The position numbers and the translations under genes were made by a program. The notes beneath the pieces are model-generated. The model was not told the origin of the DNA and searched no databases. It worked only from the letters and a program-made list of their open reading frames with translations. Shown piece by piece: positions 35,406-46,456 of a stretch of 64,000 nt of DNA. Origin of the DNA: Paralithodes platypus (taxonomy: Eukaryota > Arthropoda > Malacostraca > Decapoda > Lithodidae); contig CM064545.1 of NCBI GenBank assembly GCA_032716605.1, positions 13,385,903 to 13,449,902 on the forward strand, given 5' to 3'. The stretch's first letter is position 1, and each line of letters begins with the position of its first letter.

Positions 35406-35940
35406 CTATGTGATTGAGGGAGGCAGAAGGCATAACTGCCTATAGCGAGTGCCTCCCCCATAGTTGAAAGAGTGACAGGGCCAAAATCAAGGGACGTTCG
35501 AGCCAAAATTCCTGGACACACGGAGTTTGAAGCAATTTAAGTCATAGGAAGAGGGAAATACTGATTCTGGGAGAGAGTTCCAGAGCTCAGCTGTTGAGTA
35601 GAAGAAAGTTTGAGAGTAACGTTTCACTCTTGGGTTGGAGAGTTGCACAGAGTAGGGGTGGGATTGAGTTGCAAGACGGGTACCACGTGCCCTACGTAAA
35701 GGAGGTGGTATGCACTGGGATAGCTCTGAGGAACACTGATTATTATAGTAGCGATAGAATAGCGAGAGAGATGCAACATTGCGGCGGAGAGAGAGAGATT
35801 GCAGAGAGTTGGTGAGTGGACGGGAGTTAATGATACGAAAGGCCTTCCTTTCAACTTTGTCTAGGAGAGCGGTGTGAGAGGAACCTCCCCACACATGTGA
35901 ACAATACTCAATACAAGGGCGCACTATGCCCCTGTACAGA
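35383..35940 (-). pseudogene. Jockey/CR1-group LINE 3' end with poly(A) tail
   Basis: A minus-strand frame (35924 to 35487) of 145 codons reads MRPCIEYCSHVWGG … LLDKVERKAFRIINS … YSQTFFYSTAELWNSLPESV. This is the conserved C-terminus of Jockey/CR1-group ORF2. It is followed by the shared 3' tail with its two nested hairpins (35405-35475) and a poly(A) tail (poly-T at 35383-35405 on the plus strand). It is truncated at the 5' side near 35940. The frame is uninterrupted, so it is a young but incomplete copy. Confidence 0.8.
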
Positions 35941-36370
35941 GCAAGAAGCTGTGCATATATGGTATAGGTTGCAGTAAATTAGAGTGGCTTAGGTAAGGTT
36001 AGCTTAGCATAGGTTAATTAATGTGTAATGCTATTCCTGCGAATGGCGAAAACTGAATTGCAGAGCATTGTCTCGCAAACCAGGCAGCCACTGATAATTT
36101 TATTACTCATAAATGGTCAATTTATAGTAATCACTCCAAAGGTTATTGCAAAATTCACGTGACGAGGCCATAGCTCGCCTATCTCCTGGTCAATTATATC
36201 TGATTGGGGCAGTTAACATTTGGTTACGTTCAATGCCTCCAATTTCTCATAGCTACCTATCGCAATCTTCCACAAGGCTATCAATTACTCTTCAACAATA
36301 CACAAATCATCTACATCTTCTCTCAATATTCTTGGTGTATCTTTTTCATCCAACATTTCTTGGAAAGATC
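35941..36370. other. No recognised feature
   Basis: AT-rich sequence with short phrases such as ttaggtaaggttagcttagc. No gene or repeat is assigned. Confidence 0.4.
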
Positions 36371-36373
36371 ATA

Positions 36374-36780
36374 CAGGGTGTCTCAAAATAGATGCAACCC
36401 ATTAACATTATTATAATTTATTACTCAGACAAGAAACTCCAAAAAATATTAAATTTTCTAGAAGCTGATATTATAACAATTACAAACATAAAGATTTGAG
36501 GTCTCTAGCTCAAAGGATACATTAGAGCACATGTTCCAAATGACTACTGTTGCGTTGCGCTGCAGACACACTTGACACACTCTTCCTTCCTGATGGCACG
36601 AATCTGCACTCTTTGAAATTCACAGCATGAGTGGCCATCTCAAAACATGGCATAATCGGACCATTGTGGTGATATATTGGCTGTATTATTATGACACCGG
36701 ATCTATGAGTTATCAAATAACTTTTGAGGAATTTGTGAGGTCTGTTCGTAGATTTATTATGACCATTTAACATTTATGAC
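36374..36780 (-). pseudogene. Possible mariner-like transposon remnant
   Basis: The plus strand begins acagggtgtctcaaaatag, which resembles terminal repeats of many arthropod mariner-type elements. On the minus strand an 83-codon frame ends VSSVSAAQRNSSHLEHVL, similar in style to the last residues of such transposases. No catalytic DDD region is present. Assignment is tentative. Confidence 0.3.
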
Positions 36781-37051
36781 CTTGACTTTGACTGTAAAAC
36801 CTTATGATCTATCTTCTTATCAATTCTTTACATAGGTTACGTTTTTCGTTAGAACATTTAATACATTTGAAGGTTCAGAAAGGTCCATGAGGTATATTCA
36901 AGATAAAAACCTATGCCAAAGTCGTCACGGCCTATTGAAAACACACACGGATTGTGGAGAAGGAAATATAGTAACTTAAATGACAGTTTATTTATGTGGT
37001 TGCGTATGAACTATTGACTTTGATCCACCAGAACCCTGGTAAAACCAACTC
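36781..37051. other. No recognised feature
   Basis: Nothing coding or repetitive is assigned. Confidence 0.4.
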
Positions 37052-37275
37052 CAACCCAAGAGTGAAATGTAATTTTCACACTTTCTTCTATTCAACTGCT
37101 GAGCTCTAGAACTCTCTCCCAGAATCAGTCTTTCCCTCTTCATATGACTTAAATTGCTTCAAACTCCGTGTGTCCAGGCATTTTGGCCCTGTCACTTTTT
37201 CAACTCTGGGGGAGGCACTCGATACAGGCAGTTCTGCCTTTTGTCTCCCTCACTCATATAGAAAGAAAAAAAATC
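37052..37275 (+). pseudogene. LINE 3' end, plus strand
   Basis: Translates in pieces to the same C-terminus as at 35487 (around FFYSTAEL, then LPESV and CFKLRVS). It is followed by the same tail, gggggaggcactcgatacag …, and a short A-rich end. It is 5'-truncated and inverted relative to the copy 1.1 kb to the left. Confidence 0.7.
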
Positions 37276-37284
37276 ACTGCCGTT

Positions 37285-38735
37285 CGTAAGTCCTTGTACA
37301 TCTTCATTATCACACGCATCAACCACTCCTCCAAGTTTTCTCATAGCTCACCATACAACATTTTTGGGCACCCTATCAAAGGCCTTCTTCAGGTCTACAA
37401 ACACTTCCTGCAGCTGCCTGACTATTAAGATAGCACCGATTGTACCACAGCCTGGCAAAACACCAGACTGCATATCGTCGATAGAAAACTTCCCTGATCA
37501 TACCTTCAAAGACTCTCTCACAGACCTTCATGACTTGATTAAGCATTTGGAGGCCTCTATCTAATGAATCCCCCTTCCCTTTATACTTATATGCTTACTC
37601 TACAGGTTTATGCCATTCATCAGGGATTCTCTCCTCTCTATTGATGGAGCTTATTAACTCAGTGACCAGTCTCACTCCTATGTCACCTGAGGCTTTTATC
37701 ATCTCAGCGACAATGTCAGAGCACCCTGCAGCTGTTCAATCCGTGTTTTTTTTAATTTATGGTACTGCTTACAACAGCTTGGGCGGGTGCCCAACCCCGA
37801 AAGGGGTTGAAATAGGGGCGCTATCCCCCCACCAAGGGCGGCTTTCTAGGGCCTTTCCTATCTGATGCTGAGAGGATTGGTTTCTAGTCGTGTGGTGATG
37901 GGCTGGTTTATCAGAGTGAGAACTGAGCGATCTCTGCCATACCCATAGCTTACTCTGACTGTTCCTTTTACTTATATATTTTCTAGATCTCAAGTGACGG
38001 CGTCTCTTCCGTGGATTGACCTCCCAATCTACCAAGATTGGAAGCCAAAGCGTCACATTTTTCCTTTGCCCCTCAACTTTCTCTTCATAATTGCTGAGGG
38101 GCACAAGGCCCTGGGTGTGGCTTTGGTTTCCCGGGCGTTTCCGCACCCTCCTCAGCTCCCCGCCATGGAGTGGCTTCGGTCACCTAGGCTTTATTGTGGT
38201 CAGCAGGGTGGGTTCTGTTGGGGCACTTGGTTATGGCCTTGGCCTTGCTCGGAGCCTTGGGGCTGTTCGGCCAGGCAGCTTGGGGAACAGCAACAACAAC
38301 AGCTTGTACTAGCAAACAGGGGCAAGGGGCGGGGGGGGGGGCAAGTATTGGCTTTTCGTTACTAAGATGCTCTCTATTCCAATCAAACTCCACGTTGAAT
38401 AATTGTTCATAGTGTACCTTCTAAGCACCGCTGATTTATTTGTCAGCATAAGCAATTGTCCCATTATCATGTCTGACATACTGTTCTCATACCCAGGACC
38501 TGCAACATCTCTACTGTCATCCTTAACTCGCATGATTAAGTTGAAGATCCCATTGGGATTTTCTGCGTTACTCACTTGGTCTATGACCATGTCCTGTATA
38601 ATTTTCTTTGCCTTGTACATTTTTTTTTTTTTTTTTGCAATTCACTTAGCTGCTAGATATGCTTCCCTGCTGCCTCTTTTCTTCCATGCTTTGAAGCATC
38701 TTCTTTTCTCCTTTATTGCATTTCCTGCTAAATAA
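37285..38735 (-). pseudogene. RTE-type LINE fragment split by a retroposon
   Basis: Minus-strand coding in two pieces. 38735-38310 gives an RTE-like connector region (MYKAKKIIQDMVIDQVSNAE …). After the retroposon at 37782-38295, 37770-37285 gives AAGCSDIVAEMIKASGDIGV, LMNQVMKV-like coding and the RT block VFVDLKKAFDRVPKNVVW. These are typical of RTE-clade reverse transcriptases. Frameshifts and stops are present, and both outer ends are truncated. Confidence 0.75.
37782..38295 (+). mobile_element. SINE-like retroposon, copy 2, nested in RTE LINE
   Basis: Plus-strand copy of the unit at 10974-11531. It starts ggcgggtgcccaaccccgaa and ends in a CAACAA tail. Direct repeats acaacagcttg lie at 37771-37781 and 38296-38306, an 11-bp target duplication within the LINE sequence, although the right one overlaps the tail. 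This supports insertion by LINE-type retroposition. Confidence 0.7.
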
Positions 38736-38873
38736 CATACTCAAATTCCAATTGATTTTGACCCCGGAAACGGGGTAATTTTCAAGATGGCGACCAGGAG
38801 CTTAAAATAGCTAGATCTCAATTACTATTCAACATAGAGAGGTGGTTTTGGTGTCTAACCCTAAGTTTCAATG
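38736..38873. other. No recognised feature
   Basis: Short linking sequence between the RTE fragment and the fold-back PLE. Nothing is assigned. Confidence 0.4.
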
Positions 38874-38908
38874 CTCTAATACAACTTTGTATATATATAA
38901 TTTTATAC

Positions 38909-38962
<54 letters not shown>

Positions 38963-39304
38963 CTTTAATACATACAAGGTTGAAAGAAATGGCAATTTCT
39001 GCGTTGGAAATTTTATTATTCAAAGTTTCCAGGTCTCTGATGAGTTTTCGCTGGGTGGCAGGAAGTAGATGAAGGAGATGAGCAAAATTCATGGTGGTAC
39101 AGGGTTACATAAATGTACATGATGATACAGGATATACGACGTGTTTCACTGGACAACCAGCATTATCAAGTAAGGAAGGAATGATATAAAAGGTAAACAG
39201 GAAGGGCATATATAGAGGGTGGAGGATCAGAGGAGGCGGAAAACGGGGCAAAAGTCTGCTATTGGTGGAAGCGTAAATTAGGAGAGAGAAAGGGGTTAAC
39301 CGCT

Positions 39305-40498
39305 TCACGCATGCGCACTGGATGCGGGATGGTGGTCAGTAGGTGGGGTCGAAGCTGATTGGCTGCGTGTTGAGGGGCGTGGCCTAAGTTGTGTGGCGCC
39401 TGCAGAAGACAAAGCTGAAGGAGGTAGCGCGGGGGGCTGCGTCAAGGGCACCGGGGGGCGAGGAGGGGTGTTAGGTCCTGTAGGGTAGTGCCTTTTGGCA
39501 GAAGGAAGGATCTGAAGGTCCAGAGTTTGGTTGTTGATGTTGGGATGTAAGGCTTGGATATATAAAGCTTCGAGTATAGGTAATCTCCTTGGGTCACTTT
39601 CTTTATCGAGTATGGTGGTGTGTTTCTCTAACTCGTTGCGTGTGAGGTGAGGGTGGTTAGGGGTGAGATAGTGGTCTTTGATGGCTCCAGCCTGAAGGTG
39701 AAGAGTTAACCGACGTGAAAGACGAGTCTGCGTCATACCAATATAGGAATGAGGTCCACAGTCCTCATAATTACAGGTATGTTGGTAAATGACGTGATCG
39801 TCGGTCATCGGGCTCTTTATCTTGGTGGAGGCTGGTTTGTTGCGGAGAACGAGGTTGGAGGTCTTGGGGGATTTGTAATAAATTATTAATTTGATTTTGT
39901 TTTCCGGGTTGGTTGGGTGGACATGCTTGGAGATTATTTCTTTTAAGACGGCCTCGTCATTTTTGTGTTCAGAGGACATGTAATTGCGGTAGAAGATCTT
40001 AATTTCATTGGGGGGGTCAATGTTGGGAGGGCTTTGGGTGTACCATTTTTCAAGATGGTGGTTGATGGTGCTGGAGATGTCCGAGTTGGAGTATCCGTTA
40101 TTTACTAAAACTTGGGATAGTCTTTCTAGTTCCTGGTGGGTGTCGGCCCAGGTAGAGCAGTGCGTGAGGGCTCTCCTAACATAGGCGGAGATGGAGGATA
40201 GAAGATAACGGCGGGGGCATTCACTATCGCCGTTGAGGCATTGTCCTGTGTTAGTAGGTTTAATGTAGACGGTGGTTTTGAACCCATGGTCGTTCAGAGC
40301 TACGAGGATGTCGAGGAAGGGGAGTTGTCCATTGTTAGATTTTTCAAAGGTGAAGTTAAGTCCGGAGGAGGTCATGAAGCGACGCTGGAGTTCCTGTAGT
40401 TCGTGGAGGTCCTTGATTTGCACGAAGATGTCATCCACGTATCTACAGTAGACGGCTGGTCGTTGGGCAGCTAGGAGCTCTTCCTCGATGGTACCCAT
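39305..40498 (-). pseudogene. 5'-truncated PLE ORF (RT end + GIY-YIG)
   Basis: An open frame of 397 codons to the stop. It begins near the last RT motifs: YCRYVDDIFVQIKDLHEL with the YVDD box, then NGQLPFLDILVAL. A GIY-YIG domain follows (VIYQHTCNYEDCGPHSYIGM) and then a Pro/Ser/Thr-rich tail. Intact PLE proteins are about twice as long (PLE1 here has 829 residues), so the RT fingers and first catalytic Asp are lost. The break is at the fold-back junction near 40511. The C-terminus ends close to a second, inverted copy of itself. Confidence 0.85.
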
Positions 40499-40511
40499 GA
40501 AAAAGTTCGCA

Positions 40512-40991
40512 AAACATACCTGTAATTATGAGGACTGTGGACCTCATTCCTATATTGGTATGACGCAGACTCGTCTTTCACGTCGGTTAACTCTTCACCT
40601 TCAGGCTGGAGCCATCAAAGACCACTATCTCACCCCTAACCACCCTCACCTCACACGCAACGAGTTAGAGAAACACACCACCATACTCGATAAAGAAAGT
40701 GACCCAAGGAGATTACCTATACTCGAAGCTTTATATATCCAAGCCTTACATCCCAACATCAACAACCAAACTCTGGACCTTCAGATCCTTCCTTCTGCCA
40801 AAAGGCACTACCCTACAGGACCTAACACCCCTCCTCGCCCCCCGGTGCCCTTGACGCAGCCCCCCGCGCTACCTCCTTCAGCTTTGTCTTCTGCAGGCGC
40901 CACACAACTTAGGCCACGCCCCTCAACACGCAGCCAATCAGCTTCGACCCAACCTACTGACCACCATCCCGCATCCAGTGCGCATGCGTGA
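40512..40991 (+). pseudogene. Inverted GIY-YIG fragment of PLE3
   Basis: Plus-strand coding from HTCNYEDCGPHSYIGM to the same C-terminus as the minus-strand copy, differing at about one residue. It is fused to a few codons of unrelated frame at 40488-40511. It lacks the GIY half of the nuclease signature and all RT motifs. Confidence 0.85.
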
Positions 40992-41123
40992 AGCGGTTAA
41001 CCCCTTTCTCTCTCCTAATTTACGCTTCCACCAATAGCAGACTTTTGCCCCCTGTTTTCCGCCTCCTCTGTTCCTCCACCCTCTATATATACCCTTCCTG
41101 TTTACCTTTTATATCATTCCTTC

Positions 41124-41166
41124 CTTACTTGATAATGCTGGTTGTCCAGTGAAACGCGTCGTATAT
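41124..41166 (+). ncRNA. Variant hammerhead-like motif in PLE3 (right arm)
   Basis: ttgataa (41129-41135) is followed by a perfect stem, CTGG…CCAG, then GAAACGCGTC. The last part is the classical GAAA + two-pair stem III (AC/GU, loop GC) + cleavage C. The three bases before the core (TAC) pair with GTA after the cleavage point. The core reads UUGAUAA in place of CUGANGA. The left arm carries the same motif on the minus strand at about 39131-39173, with ACACGT in place of ACGCGT. Confidence 0.5.
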
Positions 41167-41335
41167 CCTGTATCATCATGTACATTTATGTAACCCTGTA
41201 CCACCATGAATTTTGCTCATCTCCTTCATCTACTTCCTGCCACCCAGCGAAAACTCATCAGAGACCTGGAAACTTTGAATAATAAAATTTCCAACGCAGA
41301 AATTGACATTTCTTTCAACCTCGTATGTATTAAAG

Positions 41336-41399
<64 letters not shown>

Positions 41400-41446
41400 G
41401 TATAAAATTATATATATACAAAGTTGTATTAGAGTATATTAATCTT

Positions 41447-41574
<128 letters not shown>

Positions 41575-42025
41575 TACAATTATATACATGTATATACAAA
41601 GTTGTATTAGAGTATATTAATCTTTGGATATTATGTCCTATATCATGTTATTGTGAATCTATGTTTGACCACAAAAACAATATGTACTGATACTCACCAT
41701 TAAATGAGAACAAGAGAGAGAGAGAGATAGAGCTAGAGAGAGAGAGAGAGTGAGTGAGTGAGAGTGTGAGAGAGAGAGAAAGAGAGAGAGAGAAGCTATA
41801 TAAAGTTAATAGCAACAAAGTAAAAACATTGACGAGACAAAAGTTCCATCATTACATGGGTACAATTTCCTGATCCAAGCCGGATAAGTTAGTGGTAAAT
41901 ACGGACTCTCATTTATTGTGTGTATCCCAGTTCTTGTCATTCATACAGAGAGAGAGCGAGAGAGTACAAAGGAGTATAACGGAAGTCAAGCAACAACAGT
42001 CTAGTGACCTCTCGGGACTGCTTGC

Positions 42026-43793
42026 TGTTACGCTGGCCATCTTGCCAGAATGTGCTCGTACTCGCTAGCGCTCGCCAGGGCAATGGAATGGGCTATAATA
42101 ATTGTAGAACGATATTCTTTCTTTCCTAGTATTCATGTAGTCACAGCCAGATCAGTGGTGGTCTTTGTTCTTGCCTGTGACATATGGAAGTATTTTATAT
42201 CAGTGATAGAGTATAAGATATGCAGTGTGAAGTTAAGGAGAAAGAGCGAGGTAGGCAGCGAGGTTGTATTAAGTGTGAGTGTATGTACGTGTGCCTCCCT
42301 CGCTCGCGCGGGCTTTCCCACGCTCTTGATTGGCTGGCGGGCCTGGCGCGTCCTAGGACGCTTGCTTTTCATGACGTAGTGGTCTGTGATTGGGAGCCGC
42401 TGTCCTAGTGTTGGTGCTGGGGGGATCCCTGCCGTGTATCTCCTGCAGAGCTTGGCATAGAGTGCTTGGTCCTAGACGTCCCTTGCAATCTGTCCTCCAA
42501 TCTAACCCCCTGTACTACTGTTTCTCTCTCTGAACTTCTGCTTTTCCATTACTTCTCATCTTTATTCAATTACTTATCCCTTCTGGTTCTGCATTCGACT
42601 TCCATAGTCGGCCAGTCGTATTACCAGCACCAGCTCTCACATTTATGTTTTGCACTCGCTTTAGGGATTATTAGTCATAGTCACATGAGTCATATTATCA
42701 TTGGGTGCTTCTAATTATTGAGTTGTTCTTTGTTGCTATTTAATGCTAGACAGTGGAAGGTATCTTTAGTCGTTGTCTGAGTTATGTATATGGCGAGTCA
42801 AAGCCTGTACGACTTCGACGGAGCTAGGTGCCTGTAACCCTTGTGCATATTTTTCCTTTGCGAGTGTAGCAGTATACGAGCGAAGGGCCTTTGCCTACTC
42901 TTGCTCGTATGCTCACTACCTCTTTGTGTTGACCTTTGTGGAGCGCCAGGGCAATACCAGATACTTGAGATCTGGACTTACCAAGAGAGCCTCCTAGTCA
43001 ATTAACGTAACATAAGGGAAAACTGTTCAAGGGGAGACAGTAGGCTACGAGCATGCTTGCGCTCTGCCTAGCCTCCTGGTACCTTTTATGCCGCTGCTAG
43101 ACTTTATTAGTAATAAAGACAGCATTGTGTTTATTAACTTTAACTGTGTATGCTTTAGGAATTATTCACGTATTATTTTAGCCTAGGTTGATGCTTGGTG
43201 CACAACCCAGTATGGCTGTTACTTTGGCTAAGGAAGTACTGTTTTGAGTGGCTATTATTGGTGCTGTCTCAGAGTTGTTGCACTCCCTTGTTATATAATT
43301 ATGTATCCTACTTGTTGGTGTATTTAAGATACACGCTTTGGTGTCCTGCCCCTGCATTATTTCTGTTCTATATTAACGAGCATCTTAGAGCATCAGACGT
43401 TTTCAGAAGATTCCATATCTGTTTGCTGTAGGACTAGACTTCCAGTGTTTTCATAGAGCATTGAAGAGTTTAGTGTGGAGTACAGACTCACACTAAAGTT
43501 AACGTAAGCATATATTTCTTTATTAAATCTTGTTATAGTTTATTCAAGCATTGTTATTACTTAAGAGCATTTTATTAACGTAAAGCACTCCTGTTGTGAG
43601 TAGGCTTTGCCGTCACCGGAAAGCCTTTGTAGAAGTGCACTAAAACCCAGTTAATTGATACCCCGTTATCCAGTAGATTAACTCTGGAGGGTTTTAAGTG
43701 TTTTGTTCACTGGCGTAATAGTTCGAGGGTTTGGACCTATCATCTAGTCCAATATTGAGTGCCCTTGTTTATTTCGTAGTGCCGGTCGTAACA
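42026..43793 (+). mobile_element. 5' LTR, copy B
   Basis: 1768 bp, TGTTACGC … GTAACA. It lacks 27 bp present in all three other LTRs (attagcgtaccgttgt… at 20800-20826 in copy A), so this deletion is specific to copy B. A primer site tggcgccc follows at 43796-43803. Confidence 0.9.
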
Positions 43794-44075
43794 AATGGCG
43801 CCCTTAGACCAGAATATAGTGAACTGAATATTGCAGTTTTTTTTGGGAGAAATCTTATTGCCATTTGAGGTTGAATTTATTTCTCGCATTGTTGGCAGTG
43901 AACATTGTTTTGAGGATATATTGAACTTGTTGGAGTTTATTGGTGACCTAGTATTGCACTCAAGAACATCTTCGAGTATTTTTTGTGAATAAAGCTACGC
44001 GAGAATTTTGCTACTTTTGTCTTGACTTGAGATTTGTTGTTGTTGACTCCATCATGTCACTGGACGGGTCTGAAC

Positions 44076-46448
44076 CAGGGGCGTAGCTAGAGATTTGGAG
44101 GCCCAGGGGGCTTGGTGCCTGGAGGGGCCCCCTCCATGGTTTGCTTATTATAGAAGGGGTGGGGGTGGCGAGCGAAGCGATCCTAATCAGCTGGGGGGTT
44201 CGGGGGGGCGCTGTAAGCCCCCCCGAGAACATTTTAGAATAATAATGCTACCTAGGTGCATTTTGACGATATCCATGACTCAATTGTGGGGTACTGGTAA
44301 TAATTTAATATACAATTAATTATTATATCACCGTTATCTAATGGATTAGGAATACATGTACAATGGATGGTACAATACTGTAAAACATATAGGCTATAAC
44401 CATCTTCTAAAACCCTAAACGTACTTTCCTGAGGTTAAAAACAAAATAAAAATATATTTTTGTCTAGGCCTATGCAGTATGTATACTAACTTTAGCTATT
44501 TATTCATATTTTTTGGTGAGTAAATTATAAAAAGGTTATAAAAATGATAAGTGATTAAGGATTGATATAATGTTTAACATTTGGTTAAATATACATTTAT
44601 AAATAAAGCATTCTAGTTAAACTCGATAAACAATAATGAGGTTGAGAATTTTCTTCCTACAAATGCCATTTCCTAAACAGAGAATGTTTAGGCCTTATTA
44701 TCTCTGCTAGGTTATATCACAATTTAATCATATAATATACAAAAAAGAAAAGAAAAAATAAGGAAATCTTAATTCTTAACTTTGACTTAATACTTTGAAG
44801 TATATAGCGCATTTTGTGATCATTTTCATCCTACCTACAACTTTCGTTGTGCCTTCTTTGCAGCAAAATCGTCTATCACTTCATTGATTTCTATTTTATC
44901 TAAGAGGTCCGACTCCACTGACATCAAAACCAAGCTGCTGAGCCTGTCTTGCTCCATTGTGGTCCGTAGATAGTTTTTTCACTAACTTCAGTTTTGAGAA
45001 GCTTCTTTCACAGGATGCAATGGAGGTTGTTAGAGTGAGCAAAATTCTGATTGCAGTTGCAAGGCTGGGACAGACATCATTGCCGTATGCAGCTAGTTTC
45101 TTCAAAATATCTTCTGGTGCTGTTGGTACTAGTTTGTTGAAGAAAAGCACACGTGCATCTATGATGTCATTAAAAAGTGATATGGGTTGCACATCATCAT
45201 AGAAGGAGGCCAAAGTCAGCACTATGTTTTTGTAGAGATTCCTCATCCATAGACTTCATAAGAAGATCGGTTTGAAGAAGGAATCCAAAGCGCCCCAAAT
45301 GCTCTCTCAGCCTCTGAAATCTCTACCTAAAGGGCTAGATTAACCTACAAACGAGTATTCAATGCTCACAACTGTGTTCCTTCTTATTTCACAGTTCCTG
45401 GGCTTGATGTGTACAGCCACCATAGCCTATATATGGAAGGCGTATGGTAGCATAAATAAAAGTGCTCCAGAGTCTAAATTTGAAAGAATGAGTCATAGTG
45501 CTCATAGCCTAACCAAGGTAGCCTACACTCTACACCATTAATGTTGCCTCGCTATGCTCTATTTTAGCTGATGTATTGCACCCATACTTAATTGACTAAT
45601 ATTAAACGACTATGCATCTTTTTCACGATAAAGCTAAGGTTAAGTTAGACCATAAACATTGTATAGGCTATGTTAGGTCCCTAGCCCCTACAGTTCGAAA
45701 AACAAATATGAGACCAAAACATAGGCCTACAAATTTCAAGGCCTACAAATTTAGCACTTTAGAAGTTTAGCCTACTCTACAAATATCTTCGATACCACTC
45801 AACTTTCTCACAAGGTTAAGTACATAGGTTATCTATGAAATATAGCTATCGATTTGACCATTACAGTTCACGAAAAAAAAATATTACCGAAATTTTTGGT
45901 TCCTATATTTATATATAATTGTATGTAGGCCTAATCTTCGATTATACACTAACTTACTAACAATCACCATGTTTCTTGTTGTCAAATTAGGCTATATCTT
46001 ATTATTCCTTTACACATGCTTACGAAAAACACAGTATATTAACCAACTGCCAAACTCAATAGTGCTATTTTGTAATGTATATAAAGTATAATCATTAGGC
46101 CTACCTATAGGCAGTGCGTCCTAAGCAAGTGGCGGGTAGGACGCTAGGAGCGAGAGCGACGATGTTTCCCCTTGCACCGCCAAATCAATACTGATGGAGT
46201 GATCGTTATTTTTCTAATTTTAAATACCCATGACGTCGCAGGATAGAAGAAAAGAAAGAGGTTAAATCAGAAAACACAAGTGGTGTTTATTTAACTCATT
46301 ATTAATATTACTTATATATACAGTATATACTATTAGTATAATTAATATTATTTTCAGATCCATTTGGGGGCCCCCTTCTCTTGGGGGCCCGGGGGGCGAT
46401 TTCAAACAGCCCCCTCCCCCCCCCCCCCCCCCCCTAGCTACGCCACTG
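44076..46448. mobile_element. hAT element nested in gag, copy B
   Basis: 2373 bp with the same ends and the same 8-bp target duplication GTCTGAAC (44068-44075 and 46449-46456) as copy A. It is the empty-site version for the TTAA element: a single TTAA at 44555-44558. The gag ATG is at 44054, 22 bases before the insertion point. Confidence 0.9.
44890..45320 (-). pseudogene. hAT transposase C-terminal remnant, copy B
   Basis: A frame of 116 codons (45246 to 44896), one residue different from copy A, with the dimerisation segment SIASCERSFSKLKLVKK. The frameshift upstream (FQRLREH…) is the same, so the decay predates the duplication. Confidence 0.8.
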
Positions 46449-46456
46449 GTCTGAAC

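Larger units (their letters stand above)
38874..41435. mobile_element. Penelope-like element 3, fold-back copy
   Basis: The left arm (38874-39783) and right arm (40512-41435) are near-identical inverted copies of about 0.9 kb around a unique spacer of about 0.73 kb. Each arm covers the C-terminal GIY-YIG coding, the 3' region with a hammerhead-like motif, a (TA)n tract and the same ~35 bp beyond it ending in ttagag. The minus-strand side is longer and includes RT motifs; the N-terminal half of the ORF is missing. Confidence 0.85.
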
